A stretch of 64,000 nucleotides of DNA, from positions 42,726 through 106,725 of the forward strand of contig MPUH01000105.1 of assembly GCA_001970955.1 (NCBI GenBank), in the 5' to 3' direction. Positions 1-11,885 of this stretch are shown one piece after another. Position numbers and translations under genes: made by a program. Position 1 is the stretch's first letter; each line of letters begins with the position of its first letter. Source of the DNA: Stentor coeruleus (taxonomy: Eukaryota > Ciliophora > Heterotrichea > Heterotrichida > Stentoridae). Under the pieces are notes generated by a model. The model saw only the letters and a list, made by a program, of their open reading frames with translations. It made no database searches and was not told where the DNA came from.

Positions 1-1
1 A

Positions 2-643
2 TATCAACACTTTTTCAGTAATGAAGTTCTCCTTGTCCGATGCCAAAATTGTTTTATTGTATATGAAAAAGCTATAGAAAATGTTTGCTCAGAATGCAGA
101 TGGTGTATTAATTGTAATCGTCCTTTACACCCTGGATTAGATTGCCAAAATGCTAATATTAGTAAAAACAATATTTATGATTTAAGCAAACCAATTTTAA
201 GACCAAGACCAGAAGATAATCAAAACATAGTAAATTTATTTGGATCATTAGCCCATTATATCAATGAAACTTTTGGATGTGTAAAACAAATAACAAGAGT
301 ATGGGAAGTGCAAAATGAGTACATGAATTATCAATTTGGATTTACTCAAAATAAAAAAGGAGCTTTTTCAAATACATATACTTTAGAAGAAGCTAAAAAT
401 ATACTTGATAATGGATTTCCATTAAATGAAAAAAATTTGATTGAATTTCCTACAAAGTTAAACTATAGACCAGAGGCTAAATATTTGTTTCAAGTTGATT
501 TGATGTATGAAAAATTAGAGAATATTGACCCTGATACTCAAAATAACCTTCCTGGACAAAGAGTTTTAACGAATTTTATGAACAAATTACTAATCAACTC
601 AAATGAGGGAATCAGAATAAATCATTTATTAGAAATAGAGTAG
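2..643 (+). CDS. Cys-rich zinc-binding-like protein, 3' part of a gene running off the window
   Basis: The reading frame is open from base 2 to the TAG at 641-643, so the true start lies outside the window; an internal GTG or ATG near 308-326 is not needed. The first ~45 residues hold a Cys cluster (CQNC, then CSEC, CINC and a final HPGLDC) with the spacing of a zinc-binding IBR/zinc-ribbon-like module. The rest is a polar globular domain with a segment reading ITRVWEVQN that faintly recalls the start of a PARP catalytic domain. I do not recognise the family with confidence. No intron is visible in the part seen. Confidence 0.6.
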   Translation, partial: YQHFFSNEVLLVRCQNCFIVYEKAIENVCSECRWCINCNRPLHPGLDCQNANISKNNIYDLSKPILRPRPEDNQNIVNLFGSLAHYINETFGCVKQITRVWEVQNEYMNYQFGFTQNKKGAFSNTYTLEEAKNILDNGFPLNEKNLIEFPTKLNYRPEAKYLFQVDLMYEKLENIDPDTQNNLPGQRVLTNFMNKLLINSNEGIRINHLLEIE

Positions 644-1194
644 ATAAGTCATAGTTAATAGAAAAGCATAGAATGATTATTATTATATTTATATACAATT
701 TTCAAAATGCAAATATAATTTTTTATGACTTTTTTTTAAACTAGTCAATAATATAAACTTTCTTAATAAGATAACAGTAAGATTATGTTTTTTATTAAAG
801 AAGATAAATGTTTTAATTTTAATAAACATTAATATAAACATAGTATTTTAAATATAATAGTTTATAATATTAATCCGTTTACTTAATATATATTGTAATA
901 TATATTTATTATATCTCTTTATAAAATGACTTATATTATTCATCAACATTTACTCTTAAGAACTATAAATTCAAGTTACCCCTTTAATAAACTTACTACA
1001 TTTCTAACATTTAATTATTCTAAAGTAATATCTATAATTNCAATATATATTGTAATATATATTTATTATATCTCTTTATAAAATGACTTATATTATTCAT
1101 CAACATTTACTCTTAAGAACTATAAATTCAAATTACCCCTTTAATAAACTTACTACATTTCTAACATTTAATTATTCTAAAGTAATATCTATAA
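644..1194. other. AT-rich intergenic stretch with a gap-associated duplicate
   Basis: No gene seen. A block of about 155 bases ending at 1039 is repeated after the single N at 1040 with one visible mismatch; this looks like an unmerged contig end. The 117-codon frame crossing it depends on the duplication and is not a gene. Confidence 0.6.
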
Positions 1195-2522
1195 TTACAA
1201 TGATATTTTCCCTGATGTCAAAAGTTCTATTTTATTCTGTAAACTTTTTAATGTNTACAATGATATTTTCCCTGATGTCAAAAGTTCTATTTTATTCTGT
1301 AAACTTTTTAATGTCTCCCCAAAATCTTTTGACGACATCAAATCTGAACTATCCAAATACGAATTTATTTGTCCTAGAAGCTTACTTAAACCCCCTTCTA
1401 AAGCTTCTTCACTTGTTGCTTTCTTTTTTTTCTTAAATGTTCCTTGAAGTTCTGTACTCAATTCATCAATAGTTCTTTCATATGATTCTATTGTCTCTTT
1501 AAGGGCTAAATTTTCGTTTTGAGCTTCTTTGAGCTTTTTTTTTAATTCACTTTCTTCATGATTTTCAACTTTTTTCAGGCACAGATTTTCTTCTCTTTGT
1601 ATAGTTAAAAGCCTTTTGAGATTATTGATTTCTTTGCTATACTTTTTTTCAGCTATTTGTAGTTCTTTTTTACATTCTTCAAGTTCTTTATATATATCAT
1701 CGTTGTAATCTGGATGTTTTTCCTGTTCATGTTCATTAAGCTCCAATTCATGCATAAACCTTAACTCCTCGATTTTCGCTTCATAATAATCCCGCAATTT
1801 TTCTATTTCTTCTTGGTGTGCCTTTTTAAGTTTCTCACTAACATAAAGTGCGGTTTGCTCATTAATATCACTCAGCAAAACNTTTTAAGTTTCTCACTAA
1901 CATAAAGTGCGGTTTGCTCATTAATATCACTCAGCAAAACATCAAGATCCTGCTTAGATCGCTGAAGTTTCCTCTCATGCCTTGCTTGTATATTTTGTAG
2001 CTGCTGTGTATGATCTTTCTTCATAACCTCAATCATCGATGTAAGTTTTTCAACATCTTCTCCAGTCTGTGTCAACTTTCCTTGTAAGCTTGCAACTTCA
2101 TCTTTAAGCTGCATTACATCTCTATTGTAAGTTTTTTGAAGTTTTCTATACTTACTGTCTCTTCGATGAATATAGTATTTCATTGCTTCAATATCTTTTT
2201 CATATGTTGGGGATTCGCTTTCAGCTTGTATACTTTGACAAGTTTCTTGCATGTCTCTGCAGTAGTTATCGTGCATGGAGCTAAAACAGACACTTTGATT
2301 TATACAAGTGTTGGGCTTCCACTCCATGGTAATAGACGAATCATTTCTGGGACTTGGACTAGATGAGTCAAGACTAGAGTCGCTGTTTCTTTTGGAGTAT
2401 ATTGAGTTAATTTTAGATTCATTTATTAAGGATCTGATCGAAATCCATGAGTTGCCTCGGGAACTTTCTTCTTCGAATCGATTCATGGCTTTTTTAAACC
2501 CAAACTTTAAATGAAATGACAA
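1195..2522 (-). CDS. Coiled-coil protein, hypothetical
   Basis: The ATG is at 2520-2522 and the TAA at 1195-1197. The frame is cut by Ns at 1882 and 1255, each flanked by a 58-59-bp duplicate; removing one copy and the N at each gap gives one continuous frame of about 402 codons. The N-terminal ~110 residues are Ser/Asn-rich and likely disordered; from about residue 110 to the end the protein is charged heptad-like coiled coil rich in Glu, Lys and Leu. No enzymatic motif is visible. A cytoskeletal or basal-body scaffold is a reasonable guess only. The protein is probably intact in the organism. Confidence 0.7.
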
Positions 2523-2959
2523 TATTTAAACTATACAAAAAAAAACTGACCTTAGAAGTACTTTAGACTGAAAAAGTTGTTTTAAATAAAATTGTATGTA
2601 TCATGATTTAATGATTATTTAGTTGTAGTGAAATCTTTATAAAAGATTTGAATTGATTTATATGAATGAACGAAGATTGCTTTGTAATGAAGTTTTTACT
2701 AATGAATAATTTGATTGAGTTAAAAGATAGGAGGTTATTTGATTTTTGGATCGATCTCAGCCGCCAAGTTTATGTAGAAAATGTGATAAAAGTAGTTAAT
2801 ACTTTTAAGCATAATAGGATTATGAATTTAATTATTATAACTATAGAAAGTGTGATAATTAAGTGATTTAGGTTTTTTGATGAAACAATACTATTATTAG
2901 TAGGGAGGGTATTATAATCAACACAAACAAATCTAGTTTGAAAAACATAATTAAAATAT
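2523..2959. other. Intergenic, AT-rich
   Basis: No gene supported. A 66-codon frame at 2666-2866 has low-complexity composition and no recognisable motif. Confidence 0.5.
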
Positions 2960-3268
2960 GAGCCACTGTATTGAAGGTGTATGAATTTTAGGGATATAAA
3001 ATTACAGATTAAATTTTTTTTTTTTAATTACATATCGTATAGGAATTCAAAAACTTTAACTGAAATTATCTTTAAATATGCTCATAATGGTTTAATTATC
3101 ATTTCTGATAAATATATTTGTTATAAAAAACTGAAAAACCATTACGGTCATTATACCGTTAAGTATAGTGAAAATTTTATTAATCGTGAAAAGGTACAAC
3201 AACATACTCAATCAAAGGTATTTGGGATAAGGTAAAACATCATATAAAACCAAGGGTAAAACAATAAA
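2960..3268 (+). pseudogene. Decayed ISXO2/Merlin-type transposase fragment
   Basis: Translation from 2981 reads like the C-terminal half of a DDE transposase of the IS1595/ISXO2 (Merlin) type: RNSKTL..II, then IIISDKY (second catalytic Asp), HYTVKYSENFIN and QHTQ. After HTQ the homology continues in another frame as SIKGIWDKVKHHIKPRV, ending at a TAA near 3266, so there is a one-base frameshift around 3210-3216. The position expected for the third catalytic residue (HTQ.IE) is Lys. No N-terminal half was convincingly found upstream, although FDET near 2877 might be a trace of the first Asp motif. It differs in sequence from the intact transposase at 52453. A dead transposon copy in the 5' flank of the next gene. 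Confidence 0.7.
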
Positions 3269-3363
3269 ATTAAAACTAATAATCAAAGTCTAAAACTATC
3301 CTTCGACAAATTATCCAATAAAAAATATAAATACCCAATCAATAATAAATATAGAATAACTTT

Positions 3364-5247
3364 ATGAAAAACTCAAGTTGTAATGACGATTCTGGGGAGA
3401 TAATAGAAAATATTGGTTCTTTACGAGATTTTCTAAACTCTGCAGAAAATTCTCCTTCAAGATTTCTTCGTTATTCTAAAATCTGCTCCAGAACTAGACC
3501 TAATTCAAGGAACAACAGTCCTTTATCTTATCACATAATATCTAGAAAAACTATAGATACTAAAATTTCACCTGTGAAAAATATTGCATCTATGGCAGTA
3601 GCAGTAAAAAATTTAGAAAATTCACCTCCAGCAGTAGTAAGAGTAAAAATTGATAAAAATGCTATAACTGACACAAAATCTTCAGAATTAGCAAGACAAC
3701 AAATATCCACTCCAGACTACTCACGAATAAAAAGCAGAGTAAAATTAAAGTAGGTCGGATCAATCCGTGGGCGTAGTGATAAAGTTTATAATAAAATTGG
3801 AGTTAGTCTACAAGACAAAGTTCGAAATGAGATTCTGTAAATGTCATATAGTCTAAAAAAAGACCAAATCATCCTTCGAACTATGAATAAAGCTTTAAGG
3901 TCAGATGAAAAGCAAATTTCAGCATATAATCATGAATCTGATGCAGGATTTATAAGACTATCTGAAAAAATTAGAAATCCTAAAATCCCATCAGAAGATC
4001 CATCAAAACGTATAAAAGCCCGAACATCATCAAATGTAGCACAAAAATCATCAGATGCTAGCATGCGTAATATTATGATATCTCAAAGTAAATGGTTAAA
4101 ATCTCATGGTAACAATGATAATAGTTCAATACCAATTGCTAAACAAATCATATCAATGCTTGATTCACACAACTCTACTGGTATCCCAGCAGACAAATTT
4201 GTGTCATTTCTTATAGAAATAGGTTTACCAGTACCAATTAAATGTGTAATTAATACCCTTCAATCTTTACTTCATACAAAAGATATAAAAACCAAATATA
4301 TTTATGAAGAACATATATTATTATTATGCCGATCAGATAAAAAAAATACTCATATACTAACAATAATCAATCAAGAAACTGCAAAAATTAACAATAAACC
4401 ATTAGACCAAATAACTTCTGCAGAGCAAAGTGAGGTTATATCAAAATGGTGGGAAAAATTAGATGAAAGTGGGAAAAAAATAGTCCCTTTCAGTATTATA
4501 TGCGATTTTTTAGTTCTAATTTGCATGTTTACTGATATTCTTGAAGCAAAGAAATTTCTTGTTAACATATGCAAAGATAGAGAATTTATAGACAAATGCC
4601 AATTTAAAATGATTTTTACTCGAGCTTTAATTAAACATACTTTGATGAATATAAATAAAAAATTTACACAAGAAGATTGGGATAATCCAGCTTTATCTTT
4701 TGCTTATAAATTATGTCAGTTAAAACGTCAACTTATATTAGCAGGGATAAAATACCCAATACCAAATATATCAAAAGAAGAAGGAGAATTAGCACTTAAA
4801 GCTATGGAAAGTATGGAAAAATTCACTTTTGGATGTAGGAAAAAGGTAGACTATGAAGATTTTAAAGTTGCTTGGCTTAAAAATACTGGTTTAAATTTGG
4901 ATACAGTAAGTCCTGATAGAACAACACCTTTTGATACTATAGAAAGTCAGACTGAACTTGCGATTTATTATCCTAAAGATGAGAAAGATTGTAAGATTGA
5001 AAGGTTTGATAAAGAAGATAATTATAGAGAAGATAAAGATGAGAGTATAGCACTTAGAGATAATATTAGAGGGAATACTATTGGGTTTTTATTGTTTGGG
5101 GATATTGAAAGAAGAGCTAGGGCAAAGGAGTACACAACAAATAGATCTTTTAGACCGATAAATAAAGATGAATTAAGGTGGGCTAGGCAAACAGTTCTTT
5201 TGGACCACTTCCGAAAAATTATCAATAAAGTCAATATATTTTATTAA
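3364..5247 (+). CDS. Hypothetical protein, two 15-nt introns
   Basis: Two frames (3364-3753 and a later one that seems to start at 3841) are one gene. Removing the 15-nt introns 3739-3753 and 3837-3851 deletes both in-frame stops and gives a continuous 617-residue protein ending in TAA at 5245-5247. The apparent ATG at 3841 lies inside the second intron and is not a start. The N-terminal ~200 residues are basic, Ser/Asn-rich and probably disordered. The middle and C-terminal parts are helical, with paired helix-loop-helix segments (for example ISMLDSHNSTGIPADKFVSF and MESMEKFTFGCRKKVDYEDF) that look like degenerate EF-hands without a full calcium loop. Unknown function; an axonemal or cytoskeletal role is only a guess. 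Confidence 0.85.
3739..3753 (+). other. 15-nt spliceosomal intron
   Basis: GTAAAATTAAAGTAG. In-frame TAA and TAG codons are removed by excision and the frame continues. A at position 10, TAG 3' end. Confidence 0.85.
3837..3851 (+). other. 15-nt spliceosomal intron
   Basis: GTAAATGTCATATAG. Splits a Leu codon (CT|T); contains a decoy ATG. Excision joins ...NEIL to LKKDQ in frame. Confidence 0.88.
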
Positions 5248-5533
5248 TATATTATTTGCTTTTCAAATATCATTTTATATTTCACTGTCCATAATTTTAA
5301 CACCTTCATCTATCCTAATAAAAAATACATAATTCAGCTTTAATCTTCAACTGATATAAAATCATACACAACCTTAAAAATAACCCAAAAAATCTAAAAA
5401 TAAATTCTAACTTATTTTCAAAACTTTTTCCCAATCAAAACCCATATCCAAAAAACCCACCCAAATCCTAATCATAAAAATCCCACATCTTTTTAAACTA
5501 AAACTAATCTAAAATTATAAATCTCTAATTTCT

Positions 5534-7642
5534 CTAGCATCCACATCTGCAACAACTACAACACCCATCTTTACTTTCCTTATTCCTCTCATCATCTAAA
5601 AAGTCCTTCAAAGTTTCAGGAGCATGTAATGGACCTCTTCCATTCCTTCTACAAATTTCCTCATCAGCTAAAAAGCAATGTAATATAGCATCACAAGCAA
5701 TTCCATAAACACTCATAAAAATCTCAGCAATTAAAAAGGAAATAAGCAAAAATATTATAGTTGGAAATACTGGTGAATGAATTCTTTCAGACCATTTGTC
5801 TGCATGAGTCACAATAAGATATCCAGCATAAGTTGACCCTATAGAAATTATTCCTTTGCCTAGTAGTTGGAATACATGGCCTATTGATCCTAATGTTAAG
5901 AACCTTCCAGCATTCCTTAGTATTAAGAAAAAGGCTTCACGGGCTGAGGTACAGAAATTTGTTGAATGTAAAGCGACTTGTATATAAGCATTTTTGTTTA
6001 GAAACTTAATAAAACGTTCAAAGCAAGAAACGTAGCACATCATACAAGCTAAAAGACATCTAACAAAACACATTTTCCCATCTTTGTCAATGGATTTGAT
6101 TTTAGATGATATATACATTAGTATGTATTTAATAGTCCATATCACAGCTAAAATAAAACTACCAAAAGCTAATGAACCGAGATGATAAAAGAAAGCACGC
6201 CAAATCGATCTAGAAATTGGTCTTTGAGGTCCAGCATCACTTCCAACAGCAAAGTACCAAATACATACAGCACTAGCTAATATAAACTGTTCTAAAGCAA
6301 TAATAAAAGCATTAATCCACAAAACTCCAAAGAACTCAAAATAAAGAGCATTTCTTGTAGTATCTGTCCATTCTATTTCAGCAATCGGATTTGTACCTCG
6401 ATTTTTCGTATCCCCAAATGACCAAAGGTAAAGCATAGCAAGTGTCCAATATATATAAAGGGTAATTATAAGTATGAAAAACACTGGAGGGATTAAAAGC
6501 GATAAAGGGCAATCTTTAACAAAACCTACACCAGCTTTCAATATAGCTATAGCCAAACGGATTCTGTTGCACATAAAAAAAATGTAAATAATGAAAATAC
6601 CGCTGATTGCATACATGATATAAGCTAAAATCTTTAAAGTTTTTCTTGTTTTATCATCATCAGGGAATTGATTAATGCCTGACCAATGTAAAAAAATAGC
6701 TAAGAGAAGGAGGACACAAAAAGTTAGGATTATTGAAATCCAAACCATGAAACCTATAAAATATCTTAAGAGGAAAAGATAAACTCCAGCAATTACTACT
6801 GTAAAAGCAGCAACAATAAACATAACTTCCCAGCACATCCAAGCATCTCCCATCCATTCACTAAGAGTTTCTAAGCTTATAATACTAGTAACCTGAGAAT
6901 ATAGTTCTGATTCAGTTTTATNTCAACATATTCTCCAGTTTTCAAGGCTATACTAAAAAGTGCATTTGGCATACAAAACCTCTTTAAATATCCTTTTGNT
7001 ATCATATTTCCCAGTTTTCAAGGCTATACTAAAAAGTGCATTTGGCATACAAAACCTCTTTAAATATCCTTTTGATGAATAGAGCCCATCAAAATCATCC
7101 AAAATATCACCAATTTTAAAGACACTACTGTTAGACATNGATGAATAGAGCCCATCAAAATCATCCAAAATATCACCAATTTTAAAGACACTACTGTTAG
7201 ACATATCTTTGATTTCACCCCAAGGGAATGAACAAGATTGAAGACCTAAAGCTTTAAAGCATTCAGGAACATCAGTGTGATTATCTGGACATGACTTCAC
7301 ACAAAACCTAATGTCTAAAGTTTCTGGCAATGGAAATGGATAGTATAAATATGGGTAGTTTTCGGTATCTGAACCAGGAAGCCCACATTGATTTTCATCA
7401 CAGTCAAAAGGATAAGTTAGGAGATAAGGATCTCCATTAGAAAAACCGTAAAAGCCACAAACAACCCAAGCTATGATGAAAGCTATGAAGATTAAGCAAC
7501 AAAAGATGTCTGTGCATCGGCGATTTTCAACTGGGCCGTTAGCAAGTTCATCAGGTAATTCTTCTCCTTTATCTTCATCGTCTTTTTTTTTATCAGATTT
7601 ATTATCGTCTTTATCTTTCTCGCTGCTATTGCTGCCTCCCAT
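5534..7642 (-). CDS. SLC44 choline transporter-like protein
   Basis: Multi-pass membrane protein of the CTL/SLC44 family, which moves choline or ethanolamine across plasma or organelle membranes. The N-terminus (MGGSNSSEKDK, a possible N-myristoylation site) is acidic and charged, followed by TM1 near residue 50, a Cys-containing extracellular loop (CDENQCGLPG, FCVKSCPDN, NHT glycosylation sites), then about nine more TM segments. The family-typical C-terminal core is clear (IPPVFFILII, GTNPIAEIEW, the ADEEICRRNG region). The tail ends in CCSCCRCGC, a likely palmitoylation cluster. The stop is TAG at 5534-5536. Three gaps (N at 6922, 6999, 7139) with duplicated flanks interrupt the frame, so the N- and C-terminal pieces look separate. 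The joined protein is about 655 residues, normal for the family. Confidence 0.9.
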
Positions 7643-8520
7643 TAATTATATTCATAGGTAGAGTTTGATATTGGAAATTTTATAGGCTTTTAAGAAAATG
7701 GAATTTATAACCTTAAATAATGTAGGGAAATTGAATTTTAACTTAGAAATAAGGATTTTTTAAGGTTTTGGTATTAGGAAAGTAGATTTTCCTTTATGCT
7801 TTAGAGAATTGTAATTTGTGTGAGAATTTGTGTTTTTTATAGTTAGAAAAAGAATAAGTGATTGATTTTATAGATGATAGAAAACTTAAGTTTAGTATTG
7901 ATAATTGGATAAGGGTGAGTGTATTTTTAAGGCAAAAGAGGTGAATTGGTTGCGATTAAGATATGCATTTTATAAGAAATTAAATCAAAAGCATGGACTA
8001 TCAGCTAAATGAAGAAGAATATTTTATATAAAAGTTATGATGAGAATAAAAGAGCAACTAATGTAGAGTTTATTAGAGTTTCCATATATTTAGTTAATAT
8101 ATATAATTTAATGTAAATATATATTAACTTAAACAGGCAGATTCTATATACAACTCAATCACAATCAAATAAAAATTGACTTAAACACTCATTCCCTATA
8201 GAGTCAATTTGTATATCCATCTTCTCAACTTATAATTTAAAACCCCTTTAAAATTAAAAACTTTCTACTATCAAAAACATTTATTCCACCTTTAATAACA
8301 AAAAATTTCAAATTATTAAATTATTTCACCTAAGGCAACTTAAATTTCTTCTAATAATCCTTTTATTTTTTCTAATATTTTTTTTTTAAACTTCATAATT
8401 CCCATTTTCATAAAAATTTGCCAATATATCCATGATAATTTTCCCATAGTTTCCGATAATCCTCTCCATCATCTTAAATCCATCCTTTCTTTAATAAAAA
8501 AAATGTAACTATTTATAATT
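7643..8520. other. Divergent intergenic region between SLC44-like and PKG genes
   Basis: No gene seen. The left part is G-containing and C-poor on the + strand and the right part (from about 8140) is C-containing and G-poor, so each gene has a C-rich 5' flank on its own sense strand. Presumably holds both promoters; no recognisable motif. Confidence 0.5.
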
Positions 8521-11208
8521 ATGGGAAGTTGTACTGTAAAAAACCATGCTAAAGATCCTGAAAAAGTTCTGAGCGTCCGGCCAGAATTTATAAATATAAC
8601 TGAAGAAGGCAGAAAAGGGGCAAAAGATTCAATAAGGCAGACCCGTAAAAATCTTAAACAAAAAGCAGCGGTTGCAGATTCAAGATTGCAAAACGACTCA
8701 TATTCGGAAACTCCAACAGCTGTGCAAATACCTAGAAAAAAAACAGAGCAGGACTTAAAACTAATATATTCCAGCCTACAAAAGCACTTTATCTTCAACA
8801 GTCTTACAGACCAGCAAAAAAAGCAAATCGTGGAAAGGATGAACTTTTTAGAAATCGAAACAAATCAACTAATATTCGAACAAAACTCAAAAGGTTCATC
8901 ATTTTTCATACTAGCTTCAGGTCGTGTAGAAGTGATAGTAAATGGTAATCGGGTTAACATCTTAAAATCAGGTGAAAGTTTTGGAGAGATGGCTTTATTA
9001 CACGACACTCCAAGAAGTGCAACAATAAACACCTTAGTAAAATCATATCTTTGGAGCTTAGACCGGGCAACATTTAGAGCAAGTCTTGAAGAGATGAATG
9101 CTCAGAACTTTAAAGAAAATAAAGCTTTTATTGACAGTATCCCTGTTTTTGAAGTTCTTAGCGAAGAACAAAGAGAAAGTTTAGTAAGTGTTTTATCCTT
9201 ACAAAAATTCTCAAATGGGAATAAGATTGTAAATGAAGGTGACCCTGGAGATTTACTTTATATAATAAAAGAAGGTAGTGTTGTTTGTACACAAAAAGGA
9301 TGTGAAGTAAGGATGATGAATAAAGGTGATTATTTTGGTGAGCAAGCTTTATATTATGGCTCACCAAGAACAGCAACAATAACCGCAGCAGAAGATGTCA
9401 TTTTATTAGCTTTGGGTAGGGAAAATTTAGTTGAGTGTTTAGGAGCATCATTACAATTGATTATTTATAAAAATTCAATGAGAATTGCGTTTAAAAAAAA
9501 CGAACTGTTGAGGAAACTGAGTAAGGAACAACAAGAAAATTTACTTAATGAAATGCAGATACAGAGTTATGAAGCTGGGAATGTTGTGATACAAGCTGGG
9601 ATAGCTAAGAAATCAGCGATTTTTGCTTTGGTTAAAGGAGAACTTAAATACTCAGGGAAAAATGATAGTGCATTTAAACTTTTTGACATTATTGGGGCTA
9701 GTGATGTTATTAATGAGCATGATGGAAATTATGATAATGACCTTATAGCTCTTGGTAATGTAGATATTACACATATATCAAGTTCAGGGTTTTTTAACTG
9801 TATCGGAGGGGAATATGCACAGATCACCGCTTTAAACGAAGCTTTATCTTCACTTAAACGTGTTCAATTATTCAAAGCTCTAAACAATGAAGAACTTTCA
9901 CAACTAGTAACAGCACTTAAAATCCAAGAATTCAGTGATAATCAAACTATAGTCGAACAAAATACTTCAGGAGACAAGTTTTATCTAATAAAAAGCGGAA
10001 AAGTTGAGATTATAAAAGATGGAATCAGTCTTAGGATTATAACAAAAGATGATTATTTTGGAGAAAGGTCTTTAATGTTTGATGAAATACGTAGTGCAAG
10101 TTGTATTGCCAGGAAAAAAGTTATATGTTGGGTAATGTCAATGCATGATTTTAAAGTTATTATTAATGAGAGAATTAGAGAAAGACTTTTAGAGAGGATT
10201 AAGTTACAAGATGATAGTATTCAATTGAATGAGTTGGTTTTGGTTAAAACTTTAGGGAATGGGATGTTTGGTAATGTGTTTTTGGTTGCCCATAAAACTG
10301 ATAAAAGGTTGTATGCATTAAAAGCGGTGGATAGAAGGAAAATTATGGCTTATCAGATTGAAGAAAATATTGTGTTAGAAAGGAAAATTTTACTACAGTT
10401 GGACCATACACTGATTATGAAGTTAGTTAGGACGTTTAAAGACCAGAAAAGATTGTATTTCCTTATGGAGTATATAAGGGGTATGGATTTATTTGATGTG
10501 ATTAGGAAACTACAATTACTAAAAGAATGTGATGCCAAGTTCTATATAGGATGCATTATAGTAATAATCGAACATTTACATGAACGAGAAATTTTATATC
10601 GTGACCTTAAACCTGAAAATATGGTTGTAGACTCTCAAGGGTATCCAAAACTTATCGATTTCGGCACAGCAAAATTTATTCGTGGACGTACATATACAAT
10701 TGTTGGAACACCTCATTATATGGCCCCAGAAGTAGTTACAGGTCATGGTTATGGTCTTTCAGCCGACTACTGGACAATCGGCATTATGCTTTATGAGTTA
10801 CTTTTTGGCTATGTACCTTTTGGTGAAGATGAAAGTGATCCATATAGTATATACGAGAAAGTTCAAGAACGAAGATTAGTATTTCCACAATGGGTTGATA
10901 ACAAAAACAAAGTAAAAGAATTCATTTCACAATTACTAAGCAAAAATCCTTCAAGTCGACTTGGAGGGTCTTTTGATAAATTAAAAAGTCATCCTTGGTT
11001 TATTGGGTTAAATTGGGATAAAATCACTAGTAAAGAACTTAAAGCGCCATATGTTCCTAAACTTGCTAATATTGATTTAGAAATAGAAAATGCTTTTAGA
11101 AATCAGAAAGTTATTGATGAAGTCATATCACGTGTTGAGAATTCAGAGGATATACCGAAAAACAAAAGAAGAGATCAGCCACCGGCTAATTGGGATAACG
11201 ATTTTTAG
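8521..11208 (+). CDS. cGMP-dependent protein kinase (PKG-type AGC kinase)
   Basis: An 895-residue single-exon gene. The N-terminus MGSC is a myristoylation plus palmitoylation signal, suggesting membrane attachment. Four cyclic-nucleotide-binding domains follow: phosphate-binding cassettes GESFGEMALL..PRSAT (~150), GDYFGEQALY..PRTAT (~270), a degenerate third (~370-430, no GE..L..R motif) and DDYFGERSLM..IRSAS (~510). The kinase domain spans ~570-835 with the glycine loop LGNGMFGNV (~576), YALK lysine (~599), YRDLKPEN (~692), DFG (~713) and GTPHYMAPE (~728), ending in an AGC C-tail. Four CNB sites with the third degenerate is the architecture known from apicomplexan and ciliate PKGs. Role inferred from family: cGMP-gated Ser/Thr phosphorylation at membranes or cilia. 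Confidence 0.93.
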   Translation: MGSCTVKNHAKDPEKVLSVRPEFINITEEGRKGAKDSIRQTRKNLKQKAAVADSRLQNDSYSETPTAVQIPRKKTEQDLKLIYSSLQKHFIFNSLTDQQKKQIVERMNFLEIETNQLIFEQNSKGSSFFILASGRVEVIVNGNRVNILKSGESFGEMALLHDTPRSATINTLVKSYLWSLDRATFRASLEEMNAQNFKENKAFIDSIPVFEVLSEEQRESLVSVLSLQKFSNGNKIVNEGDPGDLLYIIKEGSVVCTQKGCEVRMMNKGDYFGEQALYYGSPRTATITAAEDVILLALGRENLVECLGASLQLIIYKNSMRIAFKKNELLRKLSKEQQENLLNEMQIQSYEAGNVVIQAGIAKKSAIFALVKGELKYSGKNDSAFKLFDIIGASDVINEHDGNYDNDLIALGNVDITHISSSGFFNCIGGEYAQITALNEALSSLKRVQLFKALNNEELSQLVTALKIQEFSDNQTIVEQNTSGDKFYLIKSGKVEIIKDGISLRIITKDDYFGERSLMFDEIRSASCIARKKVICWVMSMHDFKVIINERIRERLLERIKLQDDSIQLNELVLVKTLGNGMFGNVFLVAHKTDKRLYALKAVDRRKIMAYQIEENIVLERKILLQLDHTLIMKLVRTFKDQKRLYFLMEYIRGMDLFDVIRKLQLLKECDAKFYIGCIIVIIEHLHEREILYRDLKPENMVVDSQGYPKLIDFGTAKFIRGRTYTIVGTPHYMAPEVVTGHGYGLSADYWTIGIMLYELLFGYVPFGEDESDPYSIYEKVQERRLVFPQWVDNKNKVKEFISQLLSKNPSSRLGGSFDKLKSHPWFIGLNWDKITSKELKAPYVPKLANIDLEIENAFRNQKVIDEVISRVENSEDIPKNKRRDQPPANWDNDF

Positions 11209-11233
11209 TTCTTTAAGAATATTTTATATAATA

Positions 11234-11714
11234 TTAGTTGATATACCATATTTTTGTATTATCTTCGATTAGTAGGTTAACATTTTTCTTGACTGGACCA
11301 TTACGTTTNTTGTATTATCTTCGATTAGTAGGTTAACATTTTTCTTGACTGGACCATTACGTTTTGTTAGATTTAATTTTGGAATTACGATTTCTGGTTT
11401 TATTGAAGATTGTTTAGATGGTTCTTCATTTAAAATGTTTTGGTTTTTAGAGAAAACGTTATTTATAGCTTGTTGTTTTGCTGTTATTGGTTTTTCTTCT
11501 TCTTCAGGGGGNTTGTTAGATTTAATTTTGGAATTACGATTTCTGGTTTTATTGAAGATTGTTTAGATGGTTCTTCGTTTAAAATGTTTTGGTTTTTAGA
11601 GAAAACGTTATTTATAGCTTGTTGTTTTGCTGTTATTGGTTTTTCTTCTTCTTCAGGGGGTTTTGATGATATATTTACTTGTTTAACATCATCTTTAGAG
11701 CTTCCACAGCCCAT
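11234..11714 (-). CDS. Small acylated protein, 91 residues after removing gap duplicates
   Basis: Starts MGCGSSKDD, a classic dual myristoyl/palmitoyl membrane anchor, then an acidic, proline-containing disordered stretch and a basic C-terminus (KRNGPVKKNVNLL), ending at TAA 11234-11236. Two gaps (N at 11309 and 11512) with 55- and 148-bp duplicated flanks split it; removing them gives exactly 92 codons in one frame. Convergent with the kinase gene, whose stop is 25 bases away. No known family; such small acylated proteins often act as membrane adaptors, which here is inference. Confidence 0.7.
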
Positions 11715-11885
11715 TTTTTATTAGATTATTTGATCAAAGAAGATTTCATAAAGGTTAAGATATTTTAAACATCAAGAATTAGATTGTGACAATTATTATA
11801 ACAAATATAATAGGAAATAATGTTTTATTTATAAAAAAGCCAATATGATTTTTACAACATTATTTTTAGTCGGCTTATAATAAAT

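Noticed and set aside
1083-1436. 117-codon plus-strand frame
   Set aside because: Crosses an N and its duplicate; it is the antisense of the coiled-coil gene and the intergenic flank.
2666-2866. 66-codon plus-strand frame
   Set aside because: No homology or motif; possibly part of decayed DNA upstream of the transposase fossil but not supported.
2877-2925. First Asp motif of the transposase fossil (FDET)
   Set aside because: Too short and ambiguous to extend the fossil upstream; kept only as a possibility.
3841-5247. Separate gene starting at ATG 3841
   Set aside because: That ATG is inside a 15-nt intron; the frame is continuous with the upstream exon after splicing.
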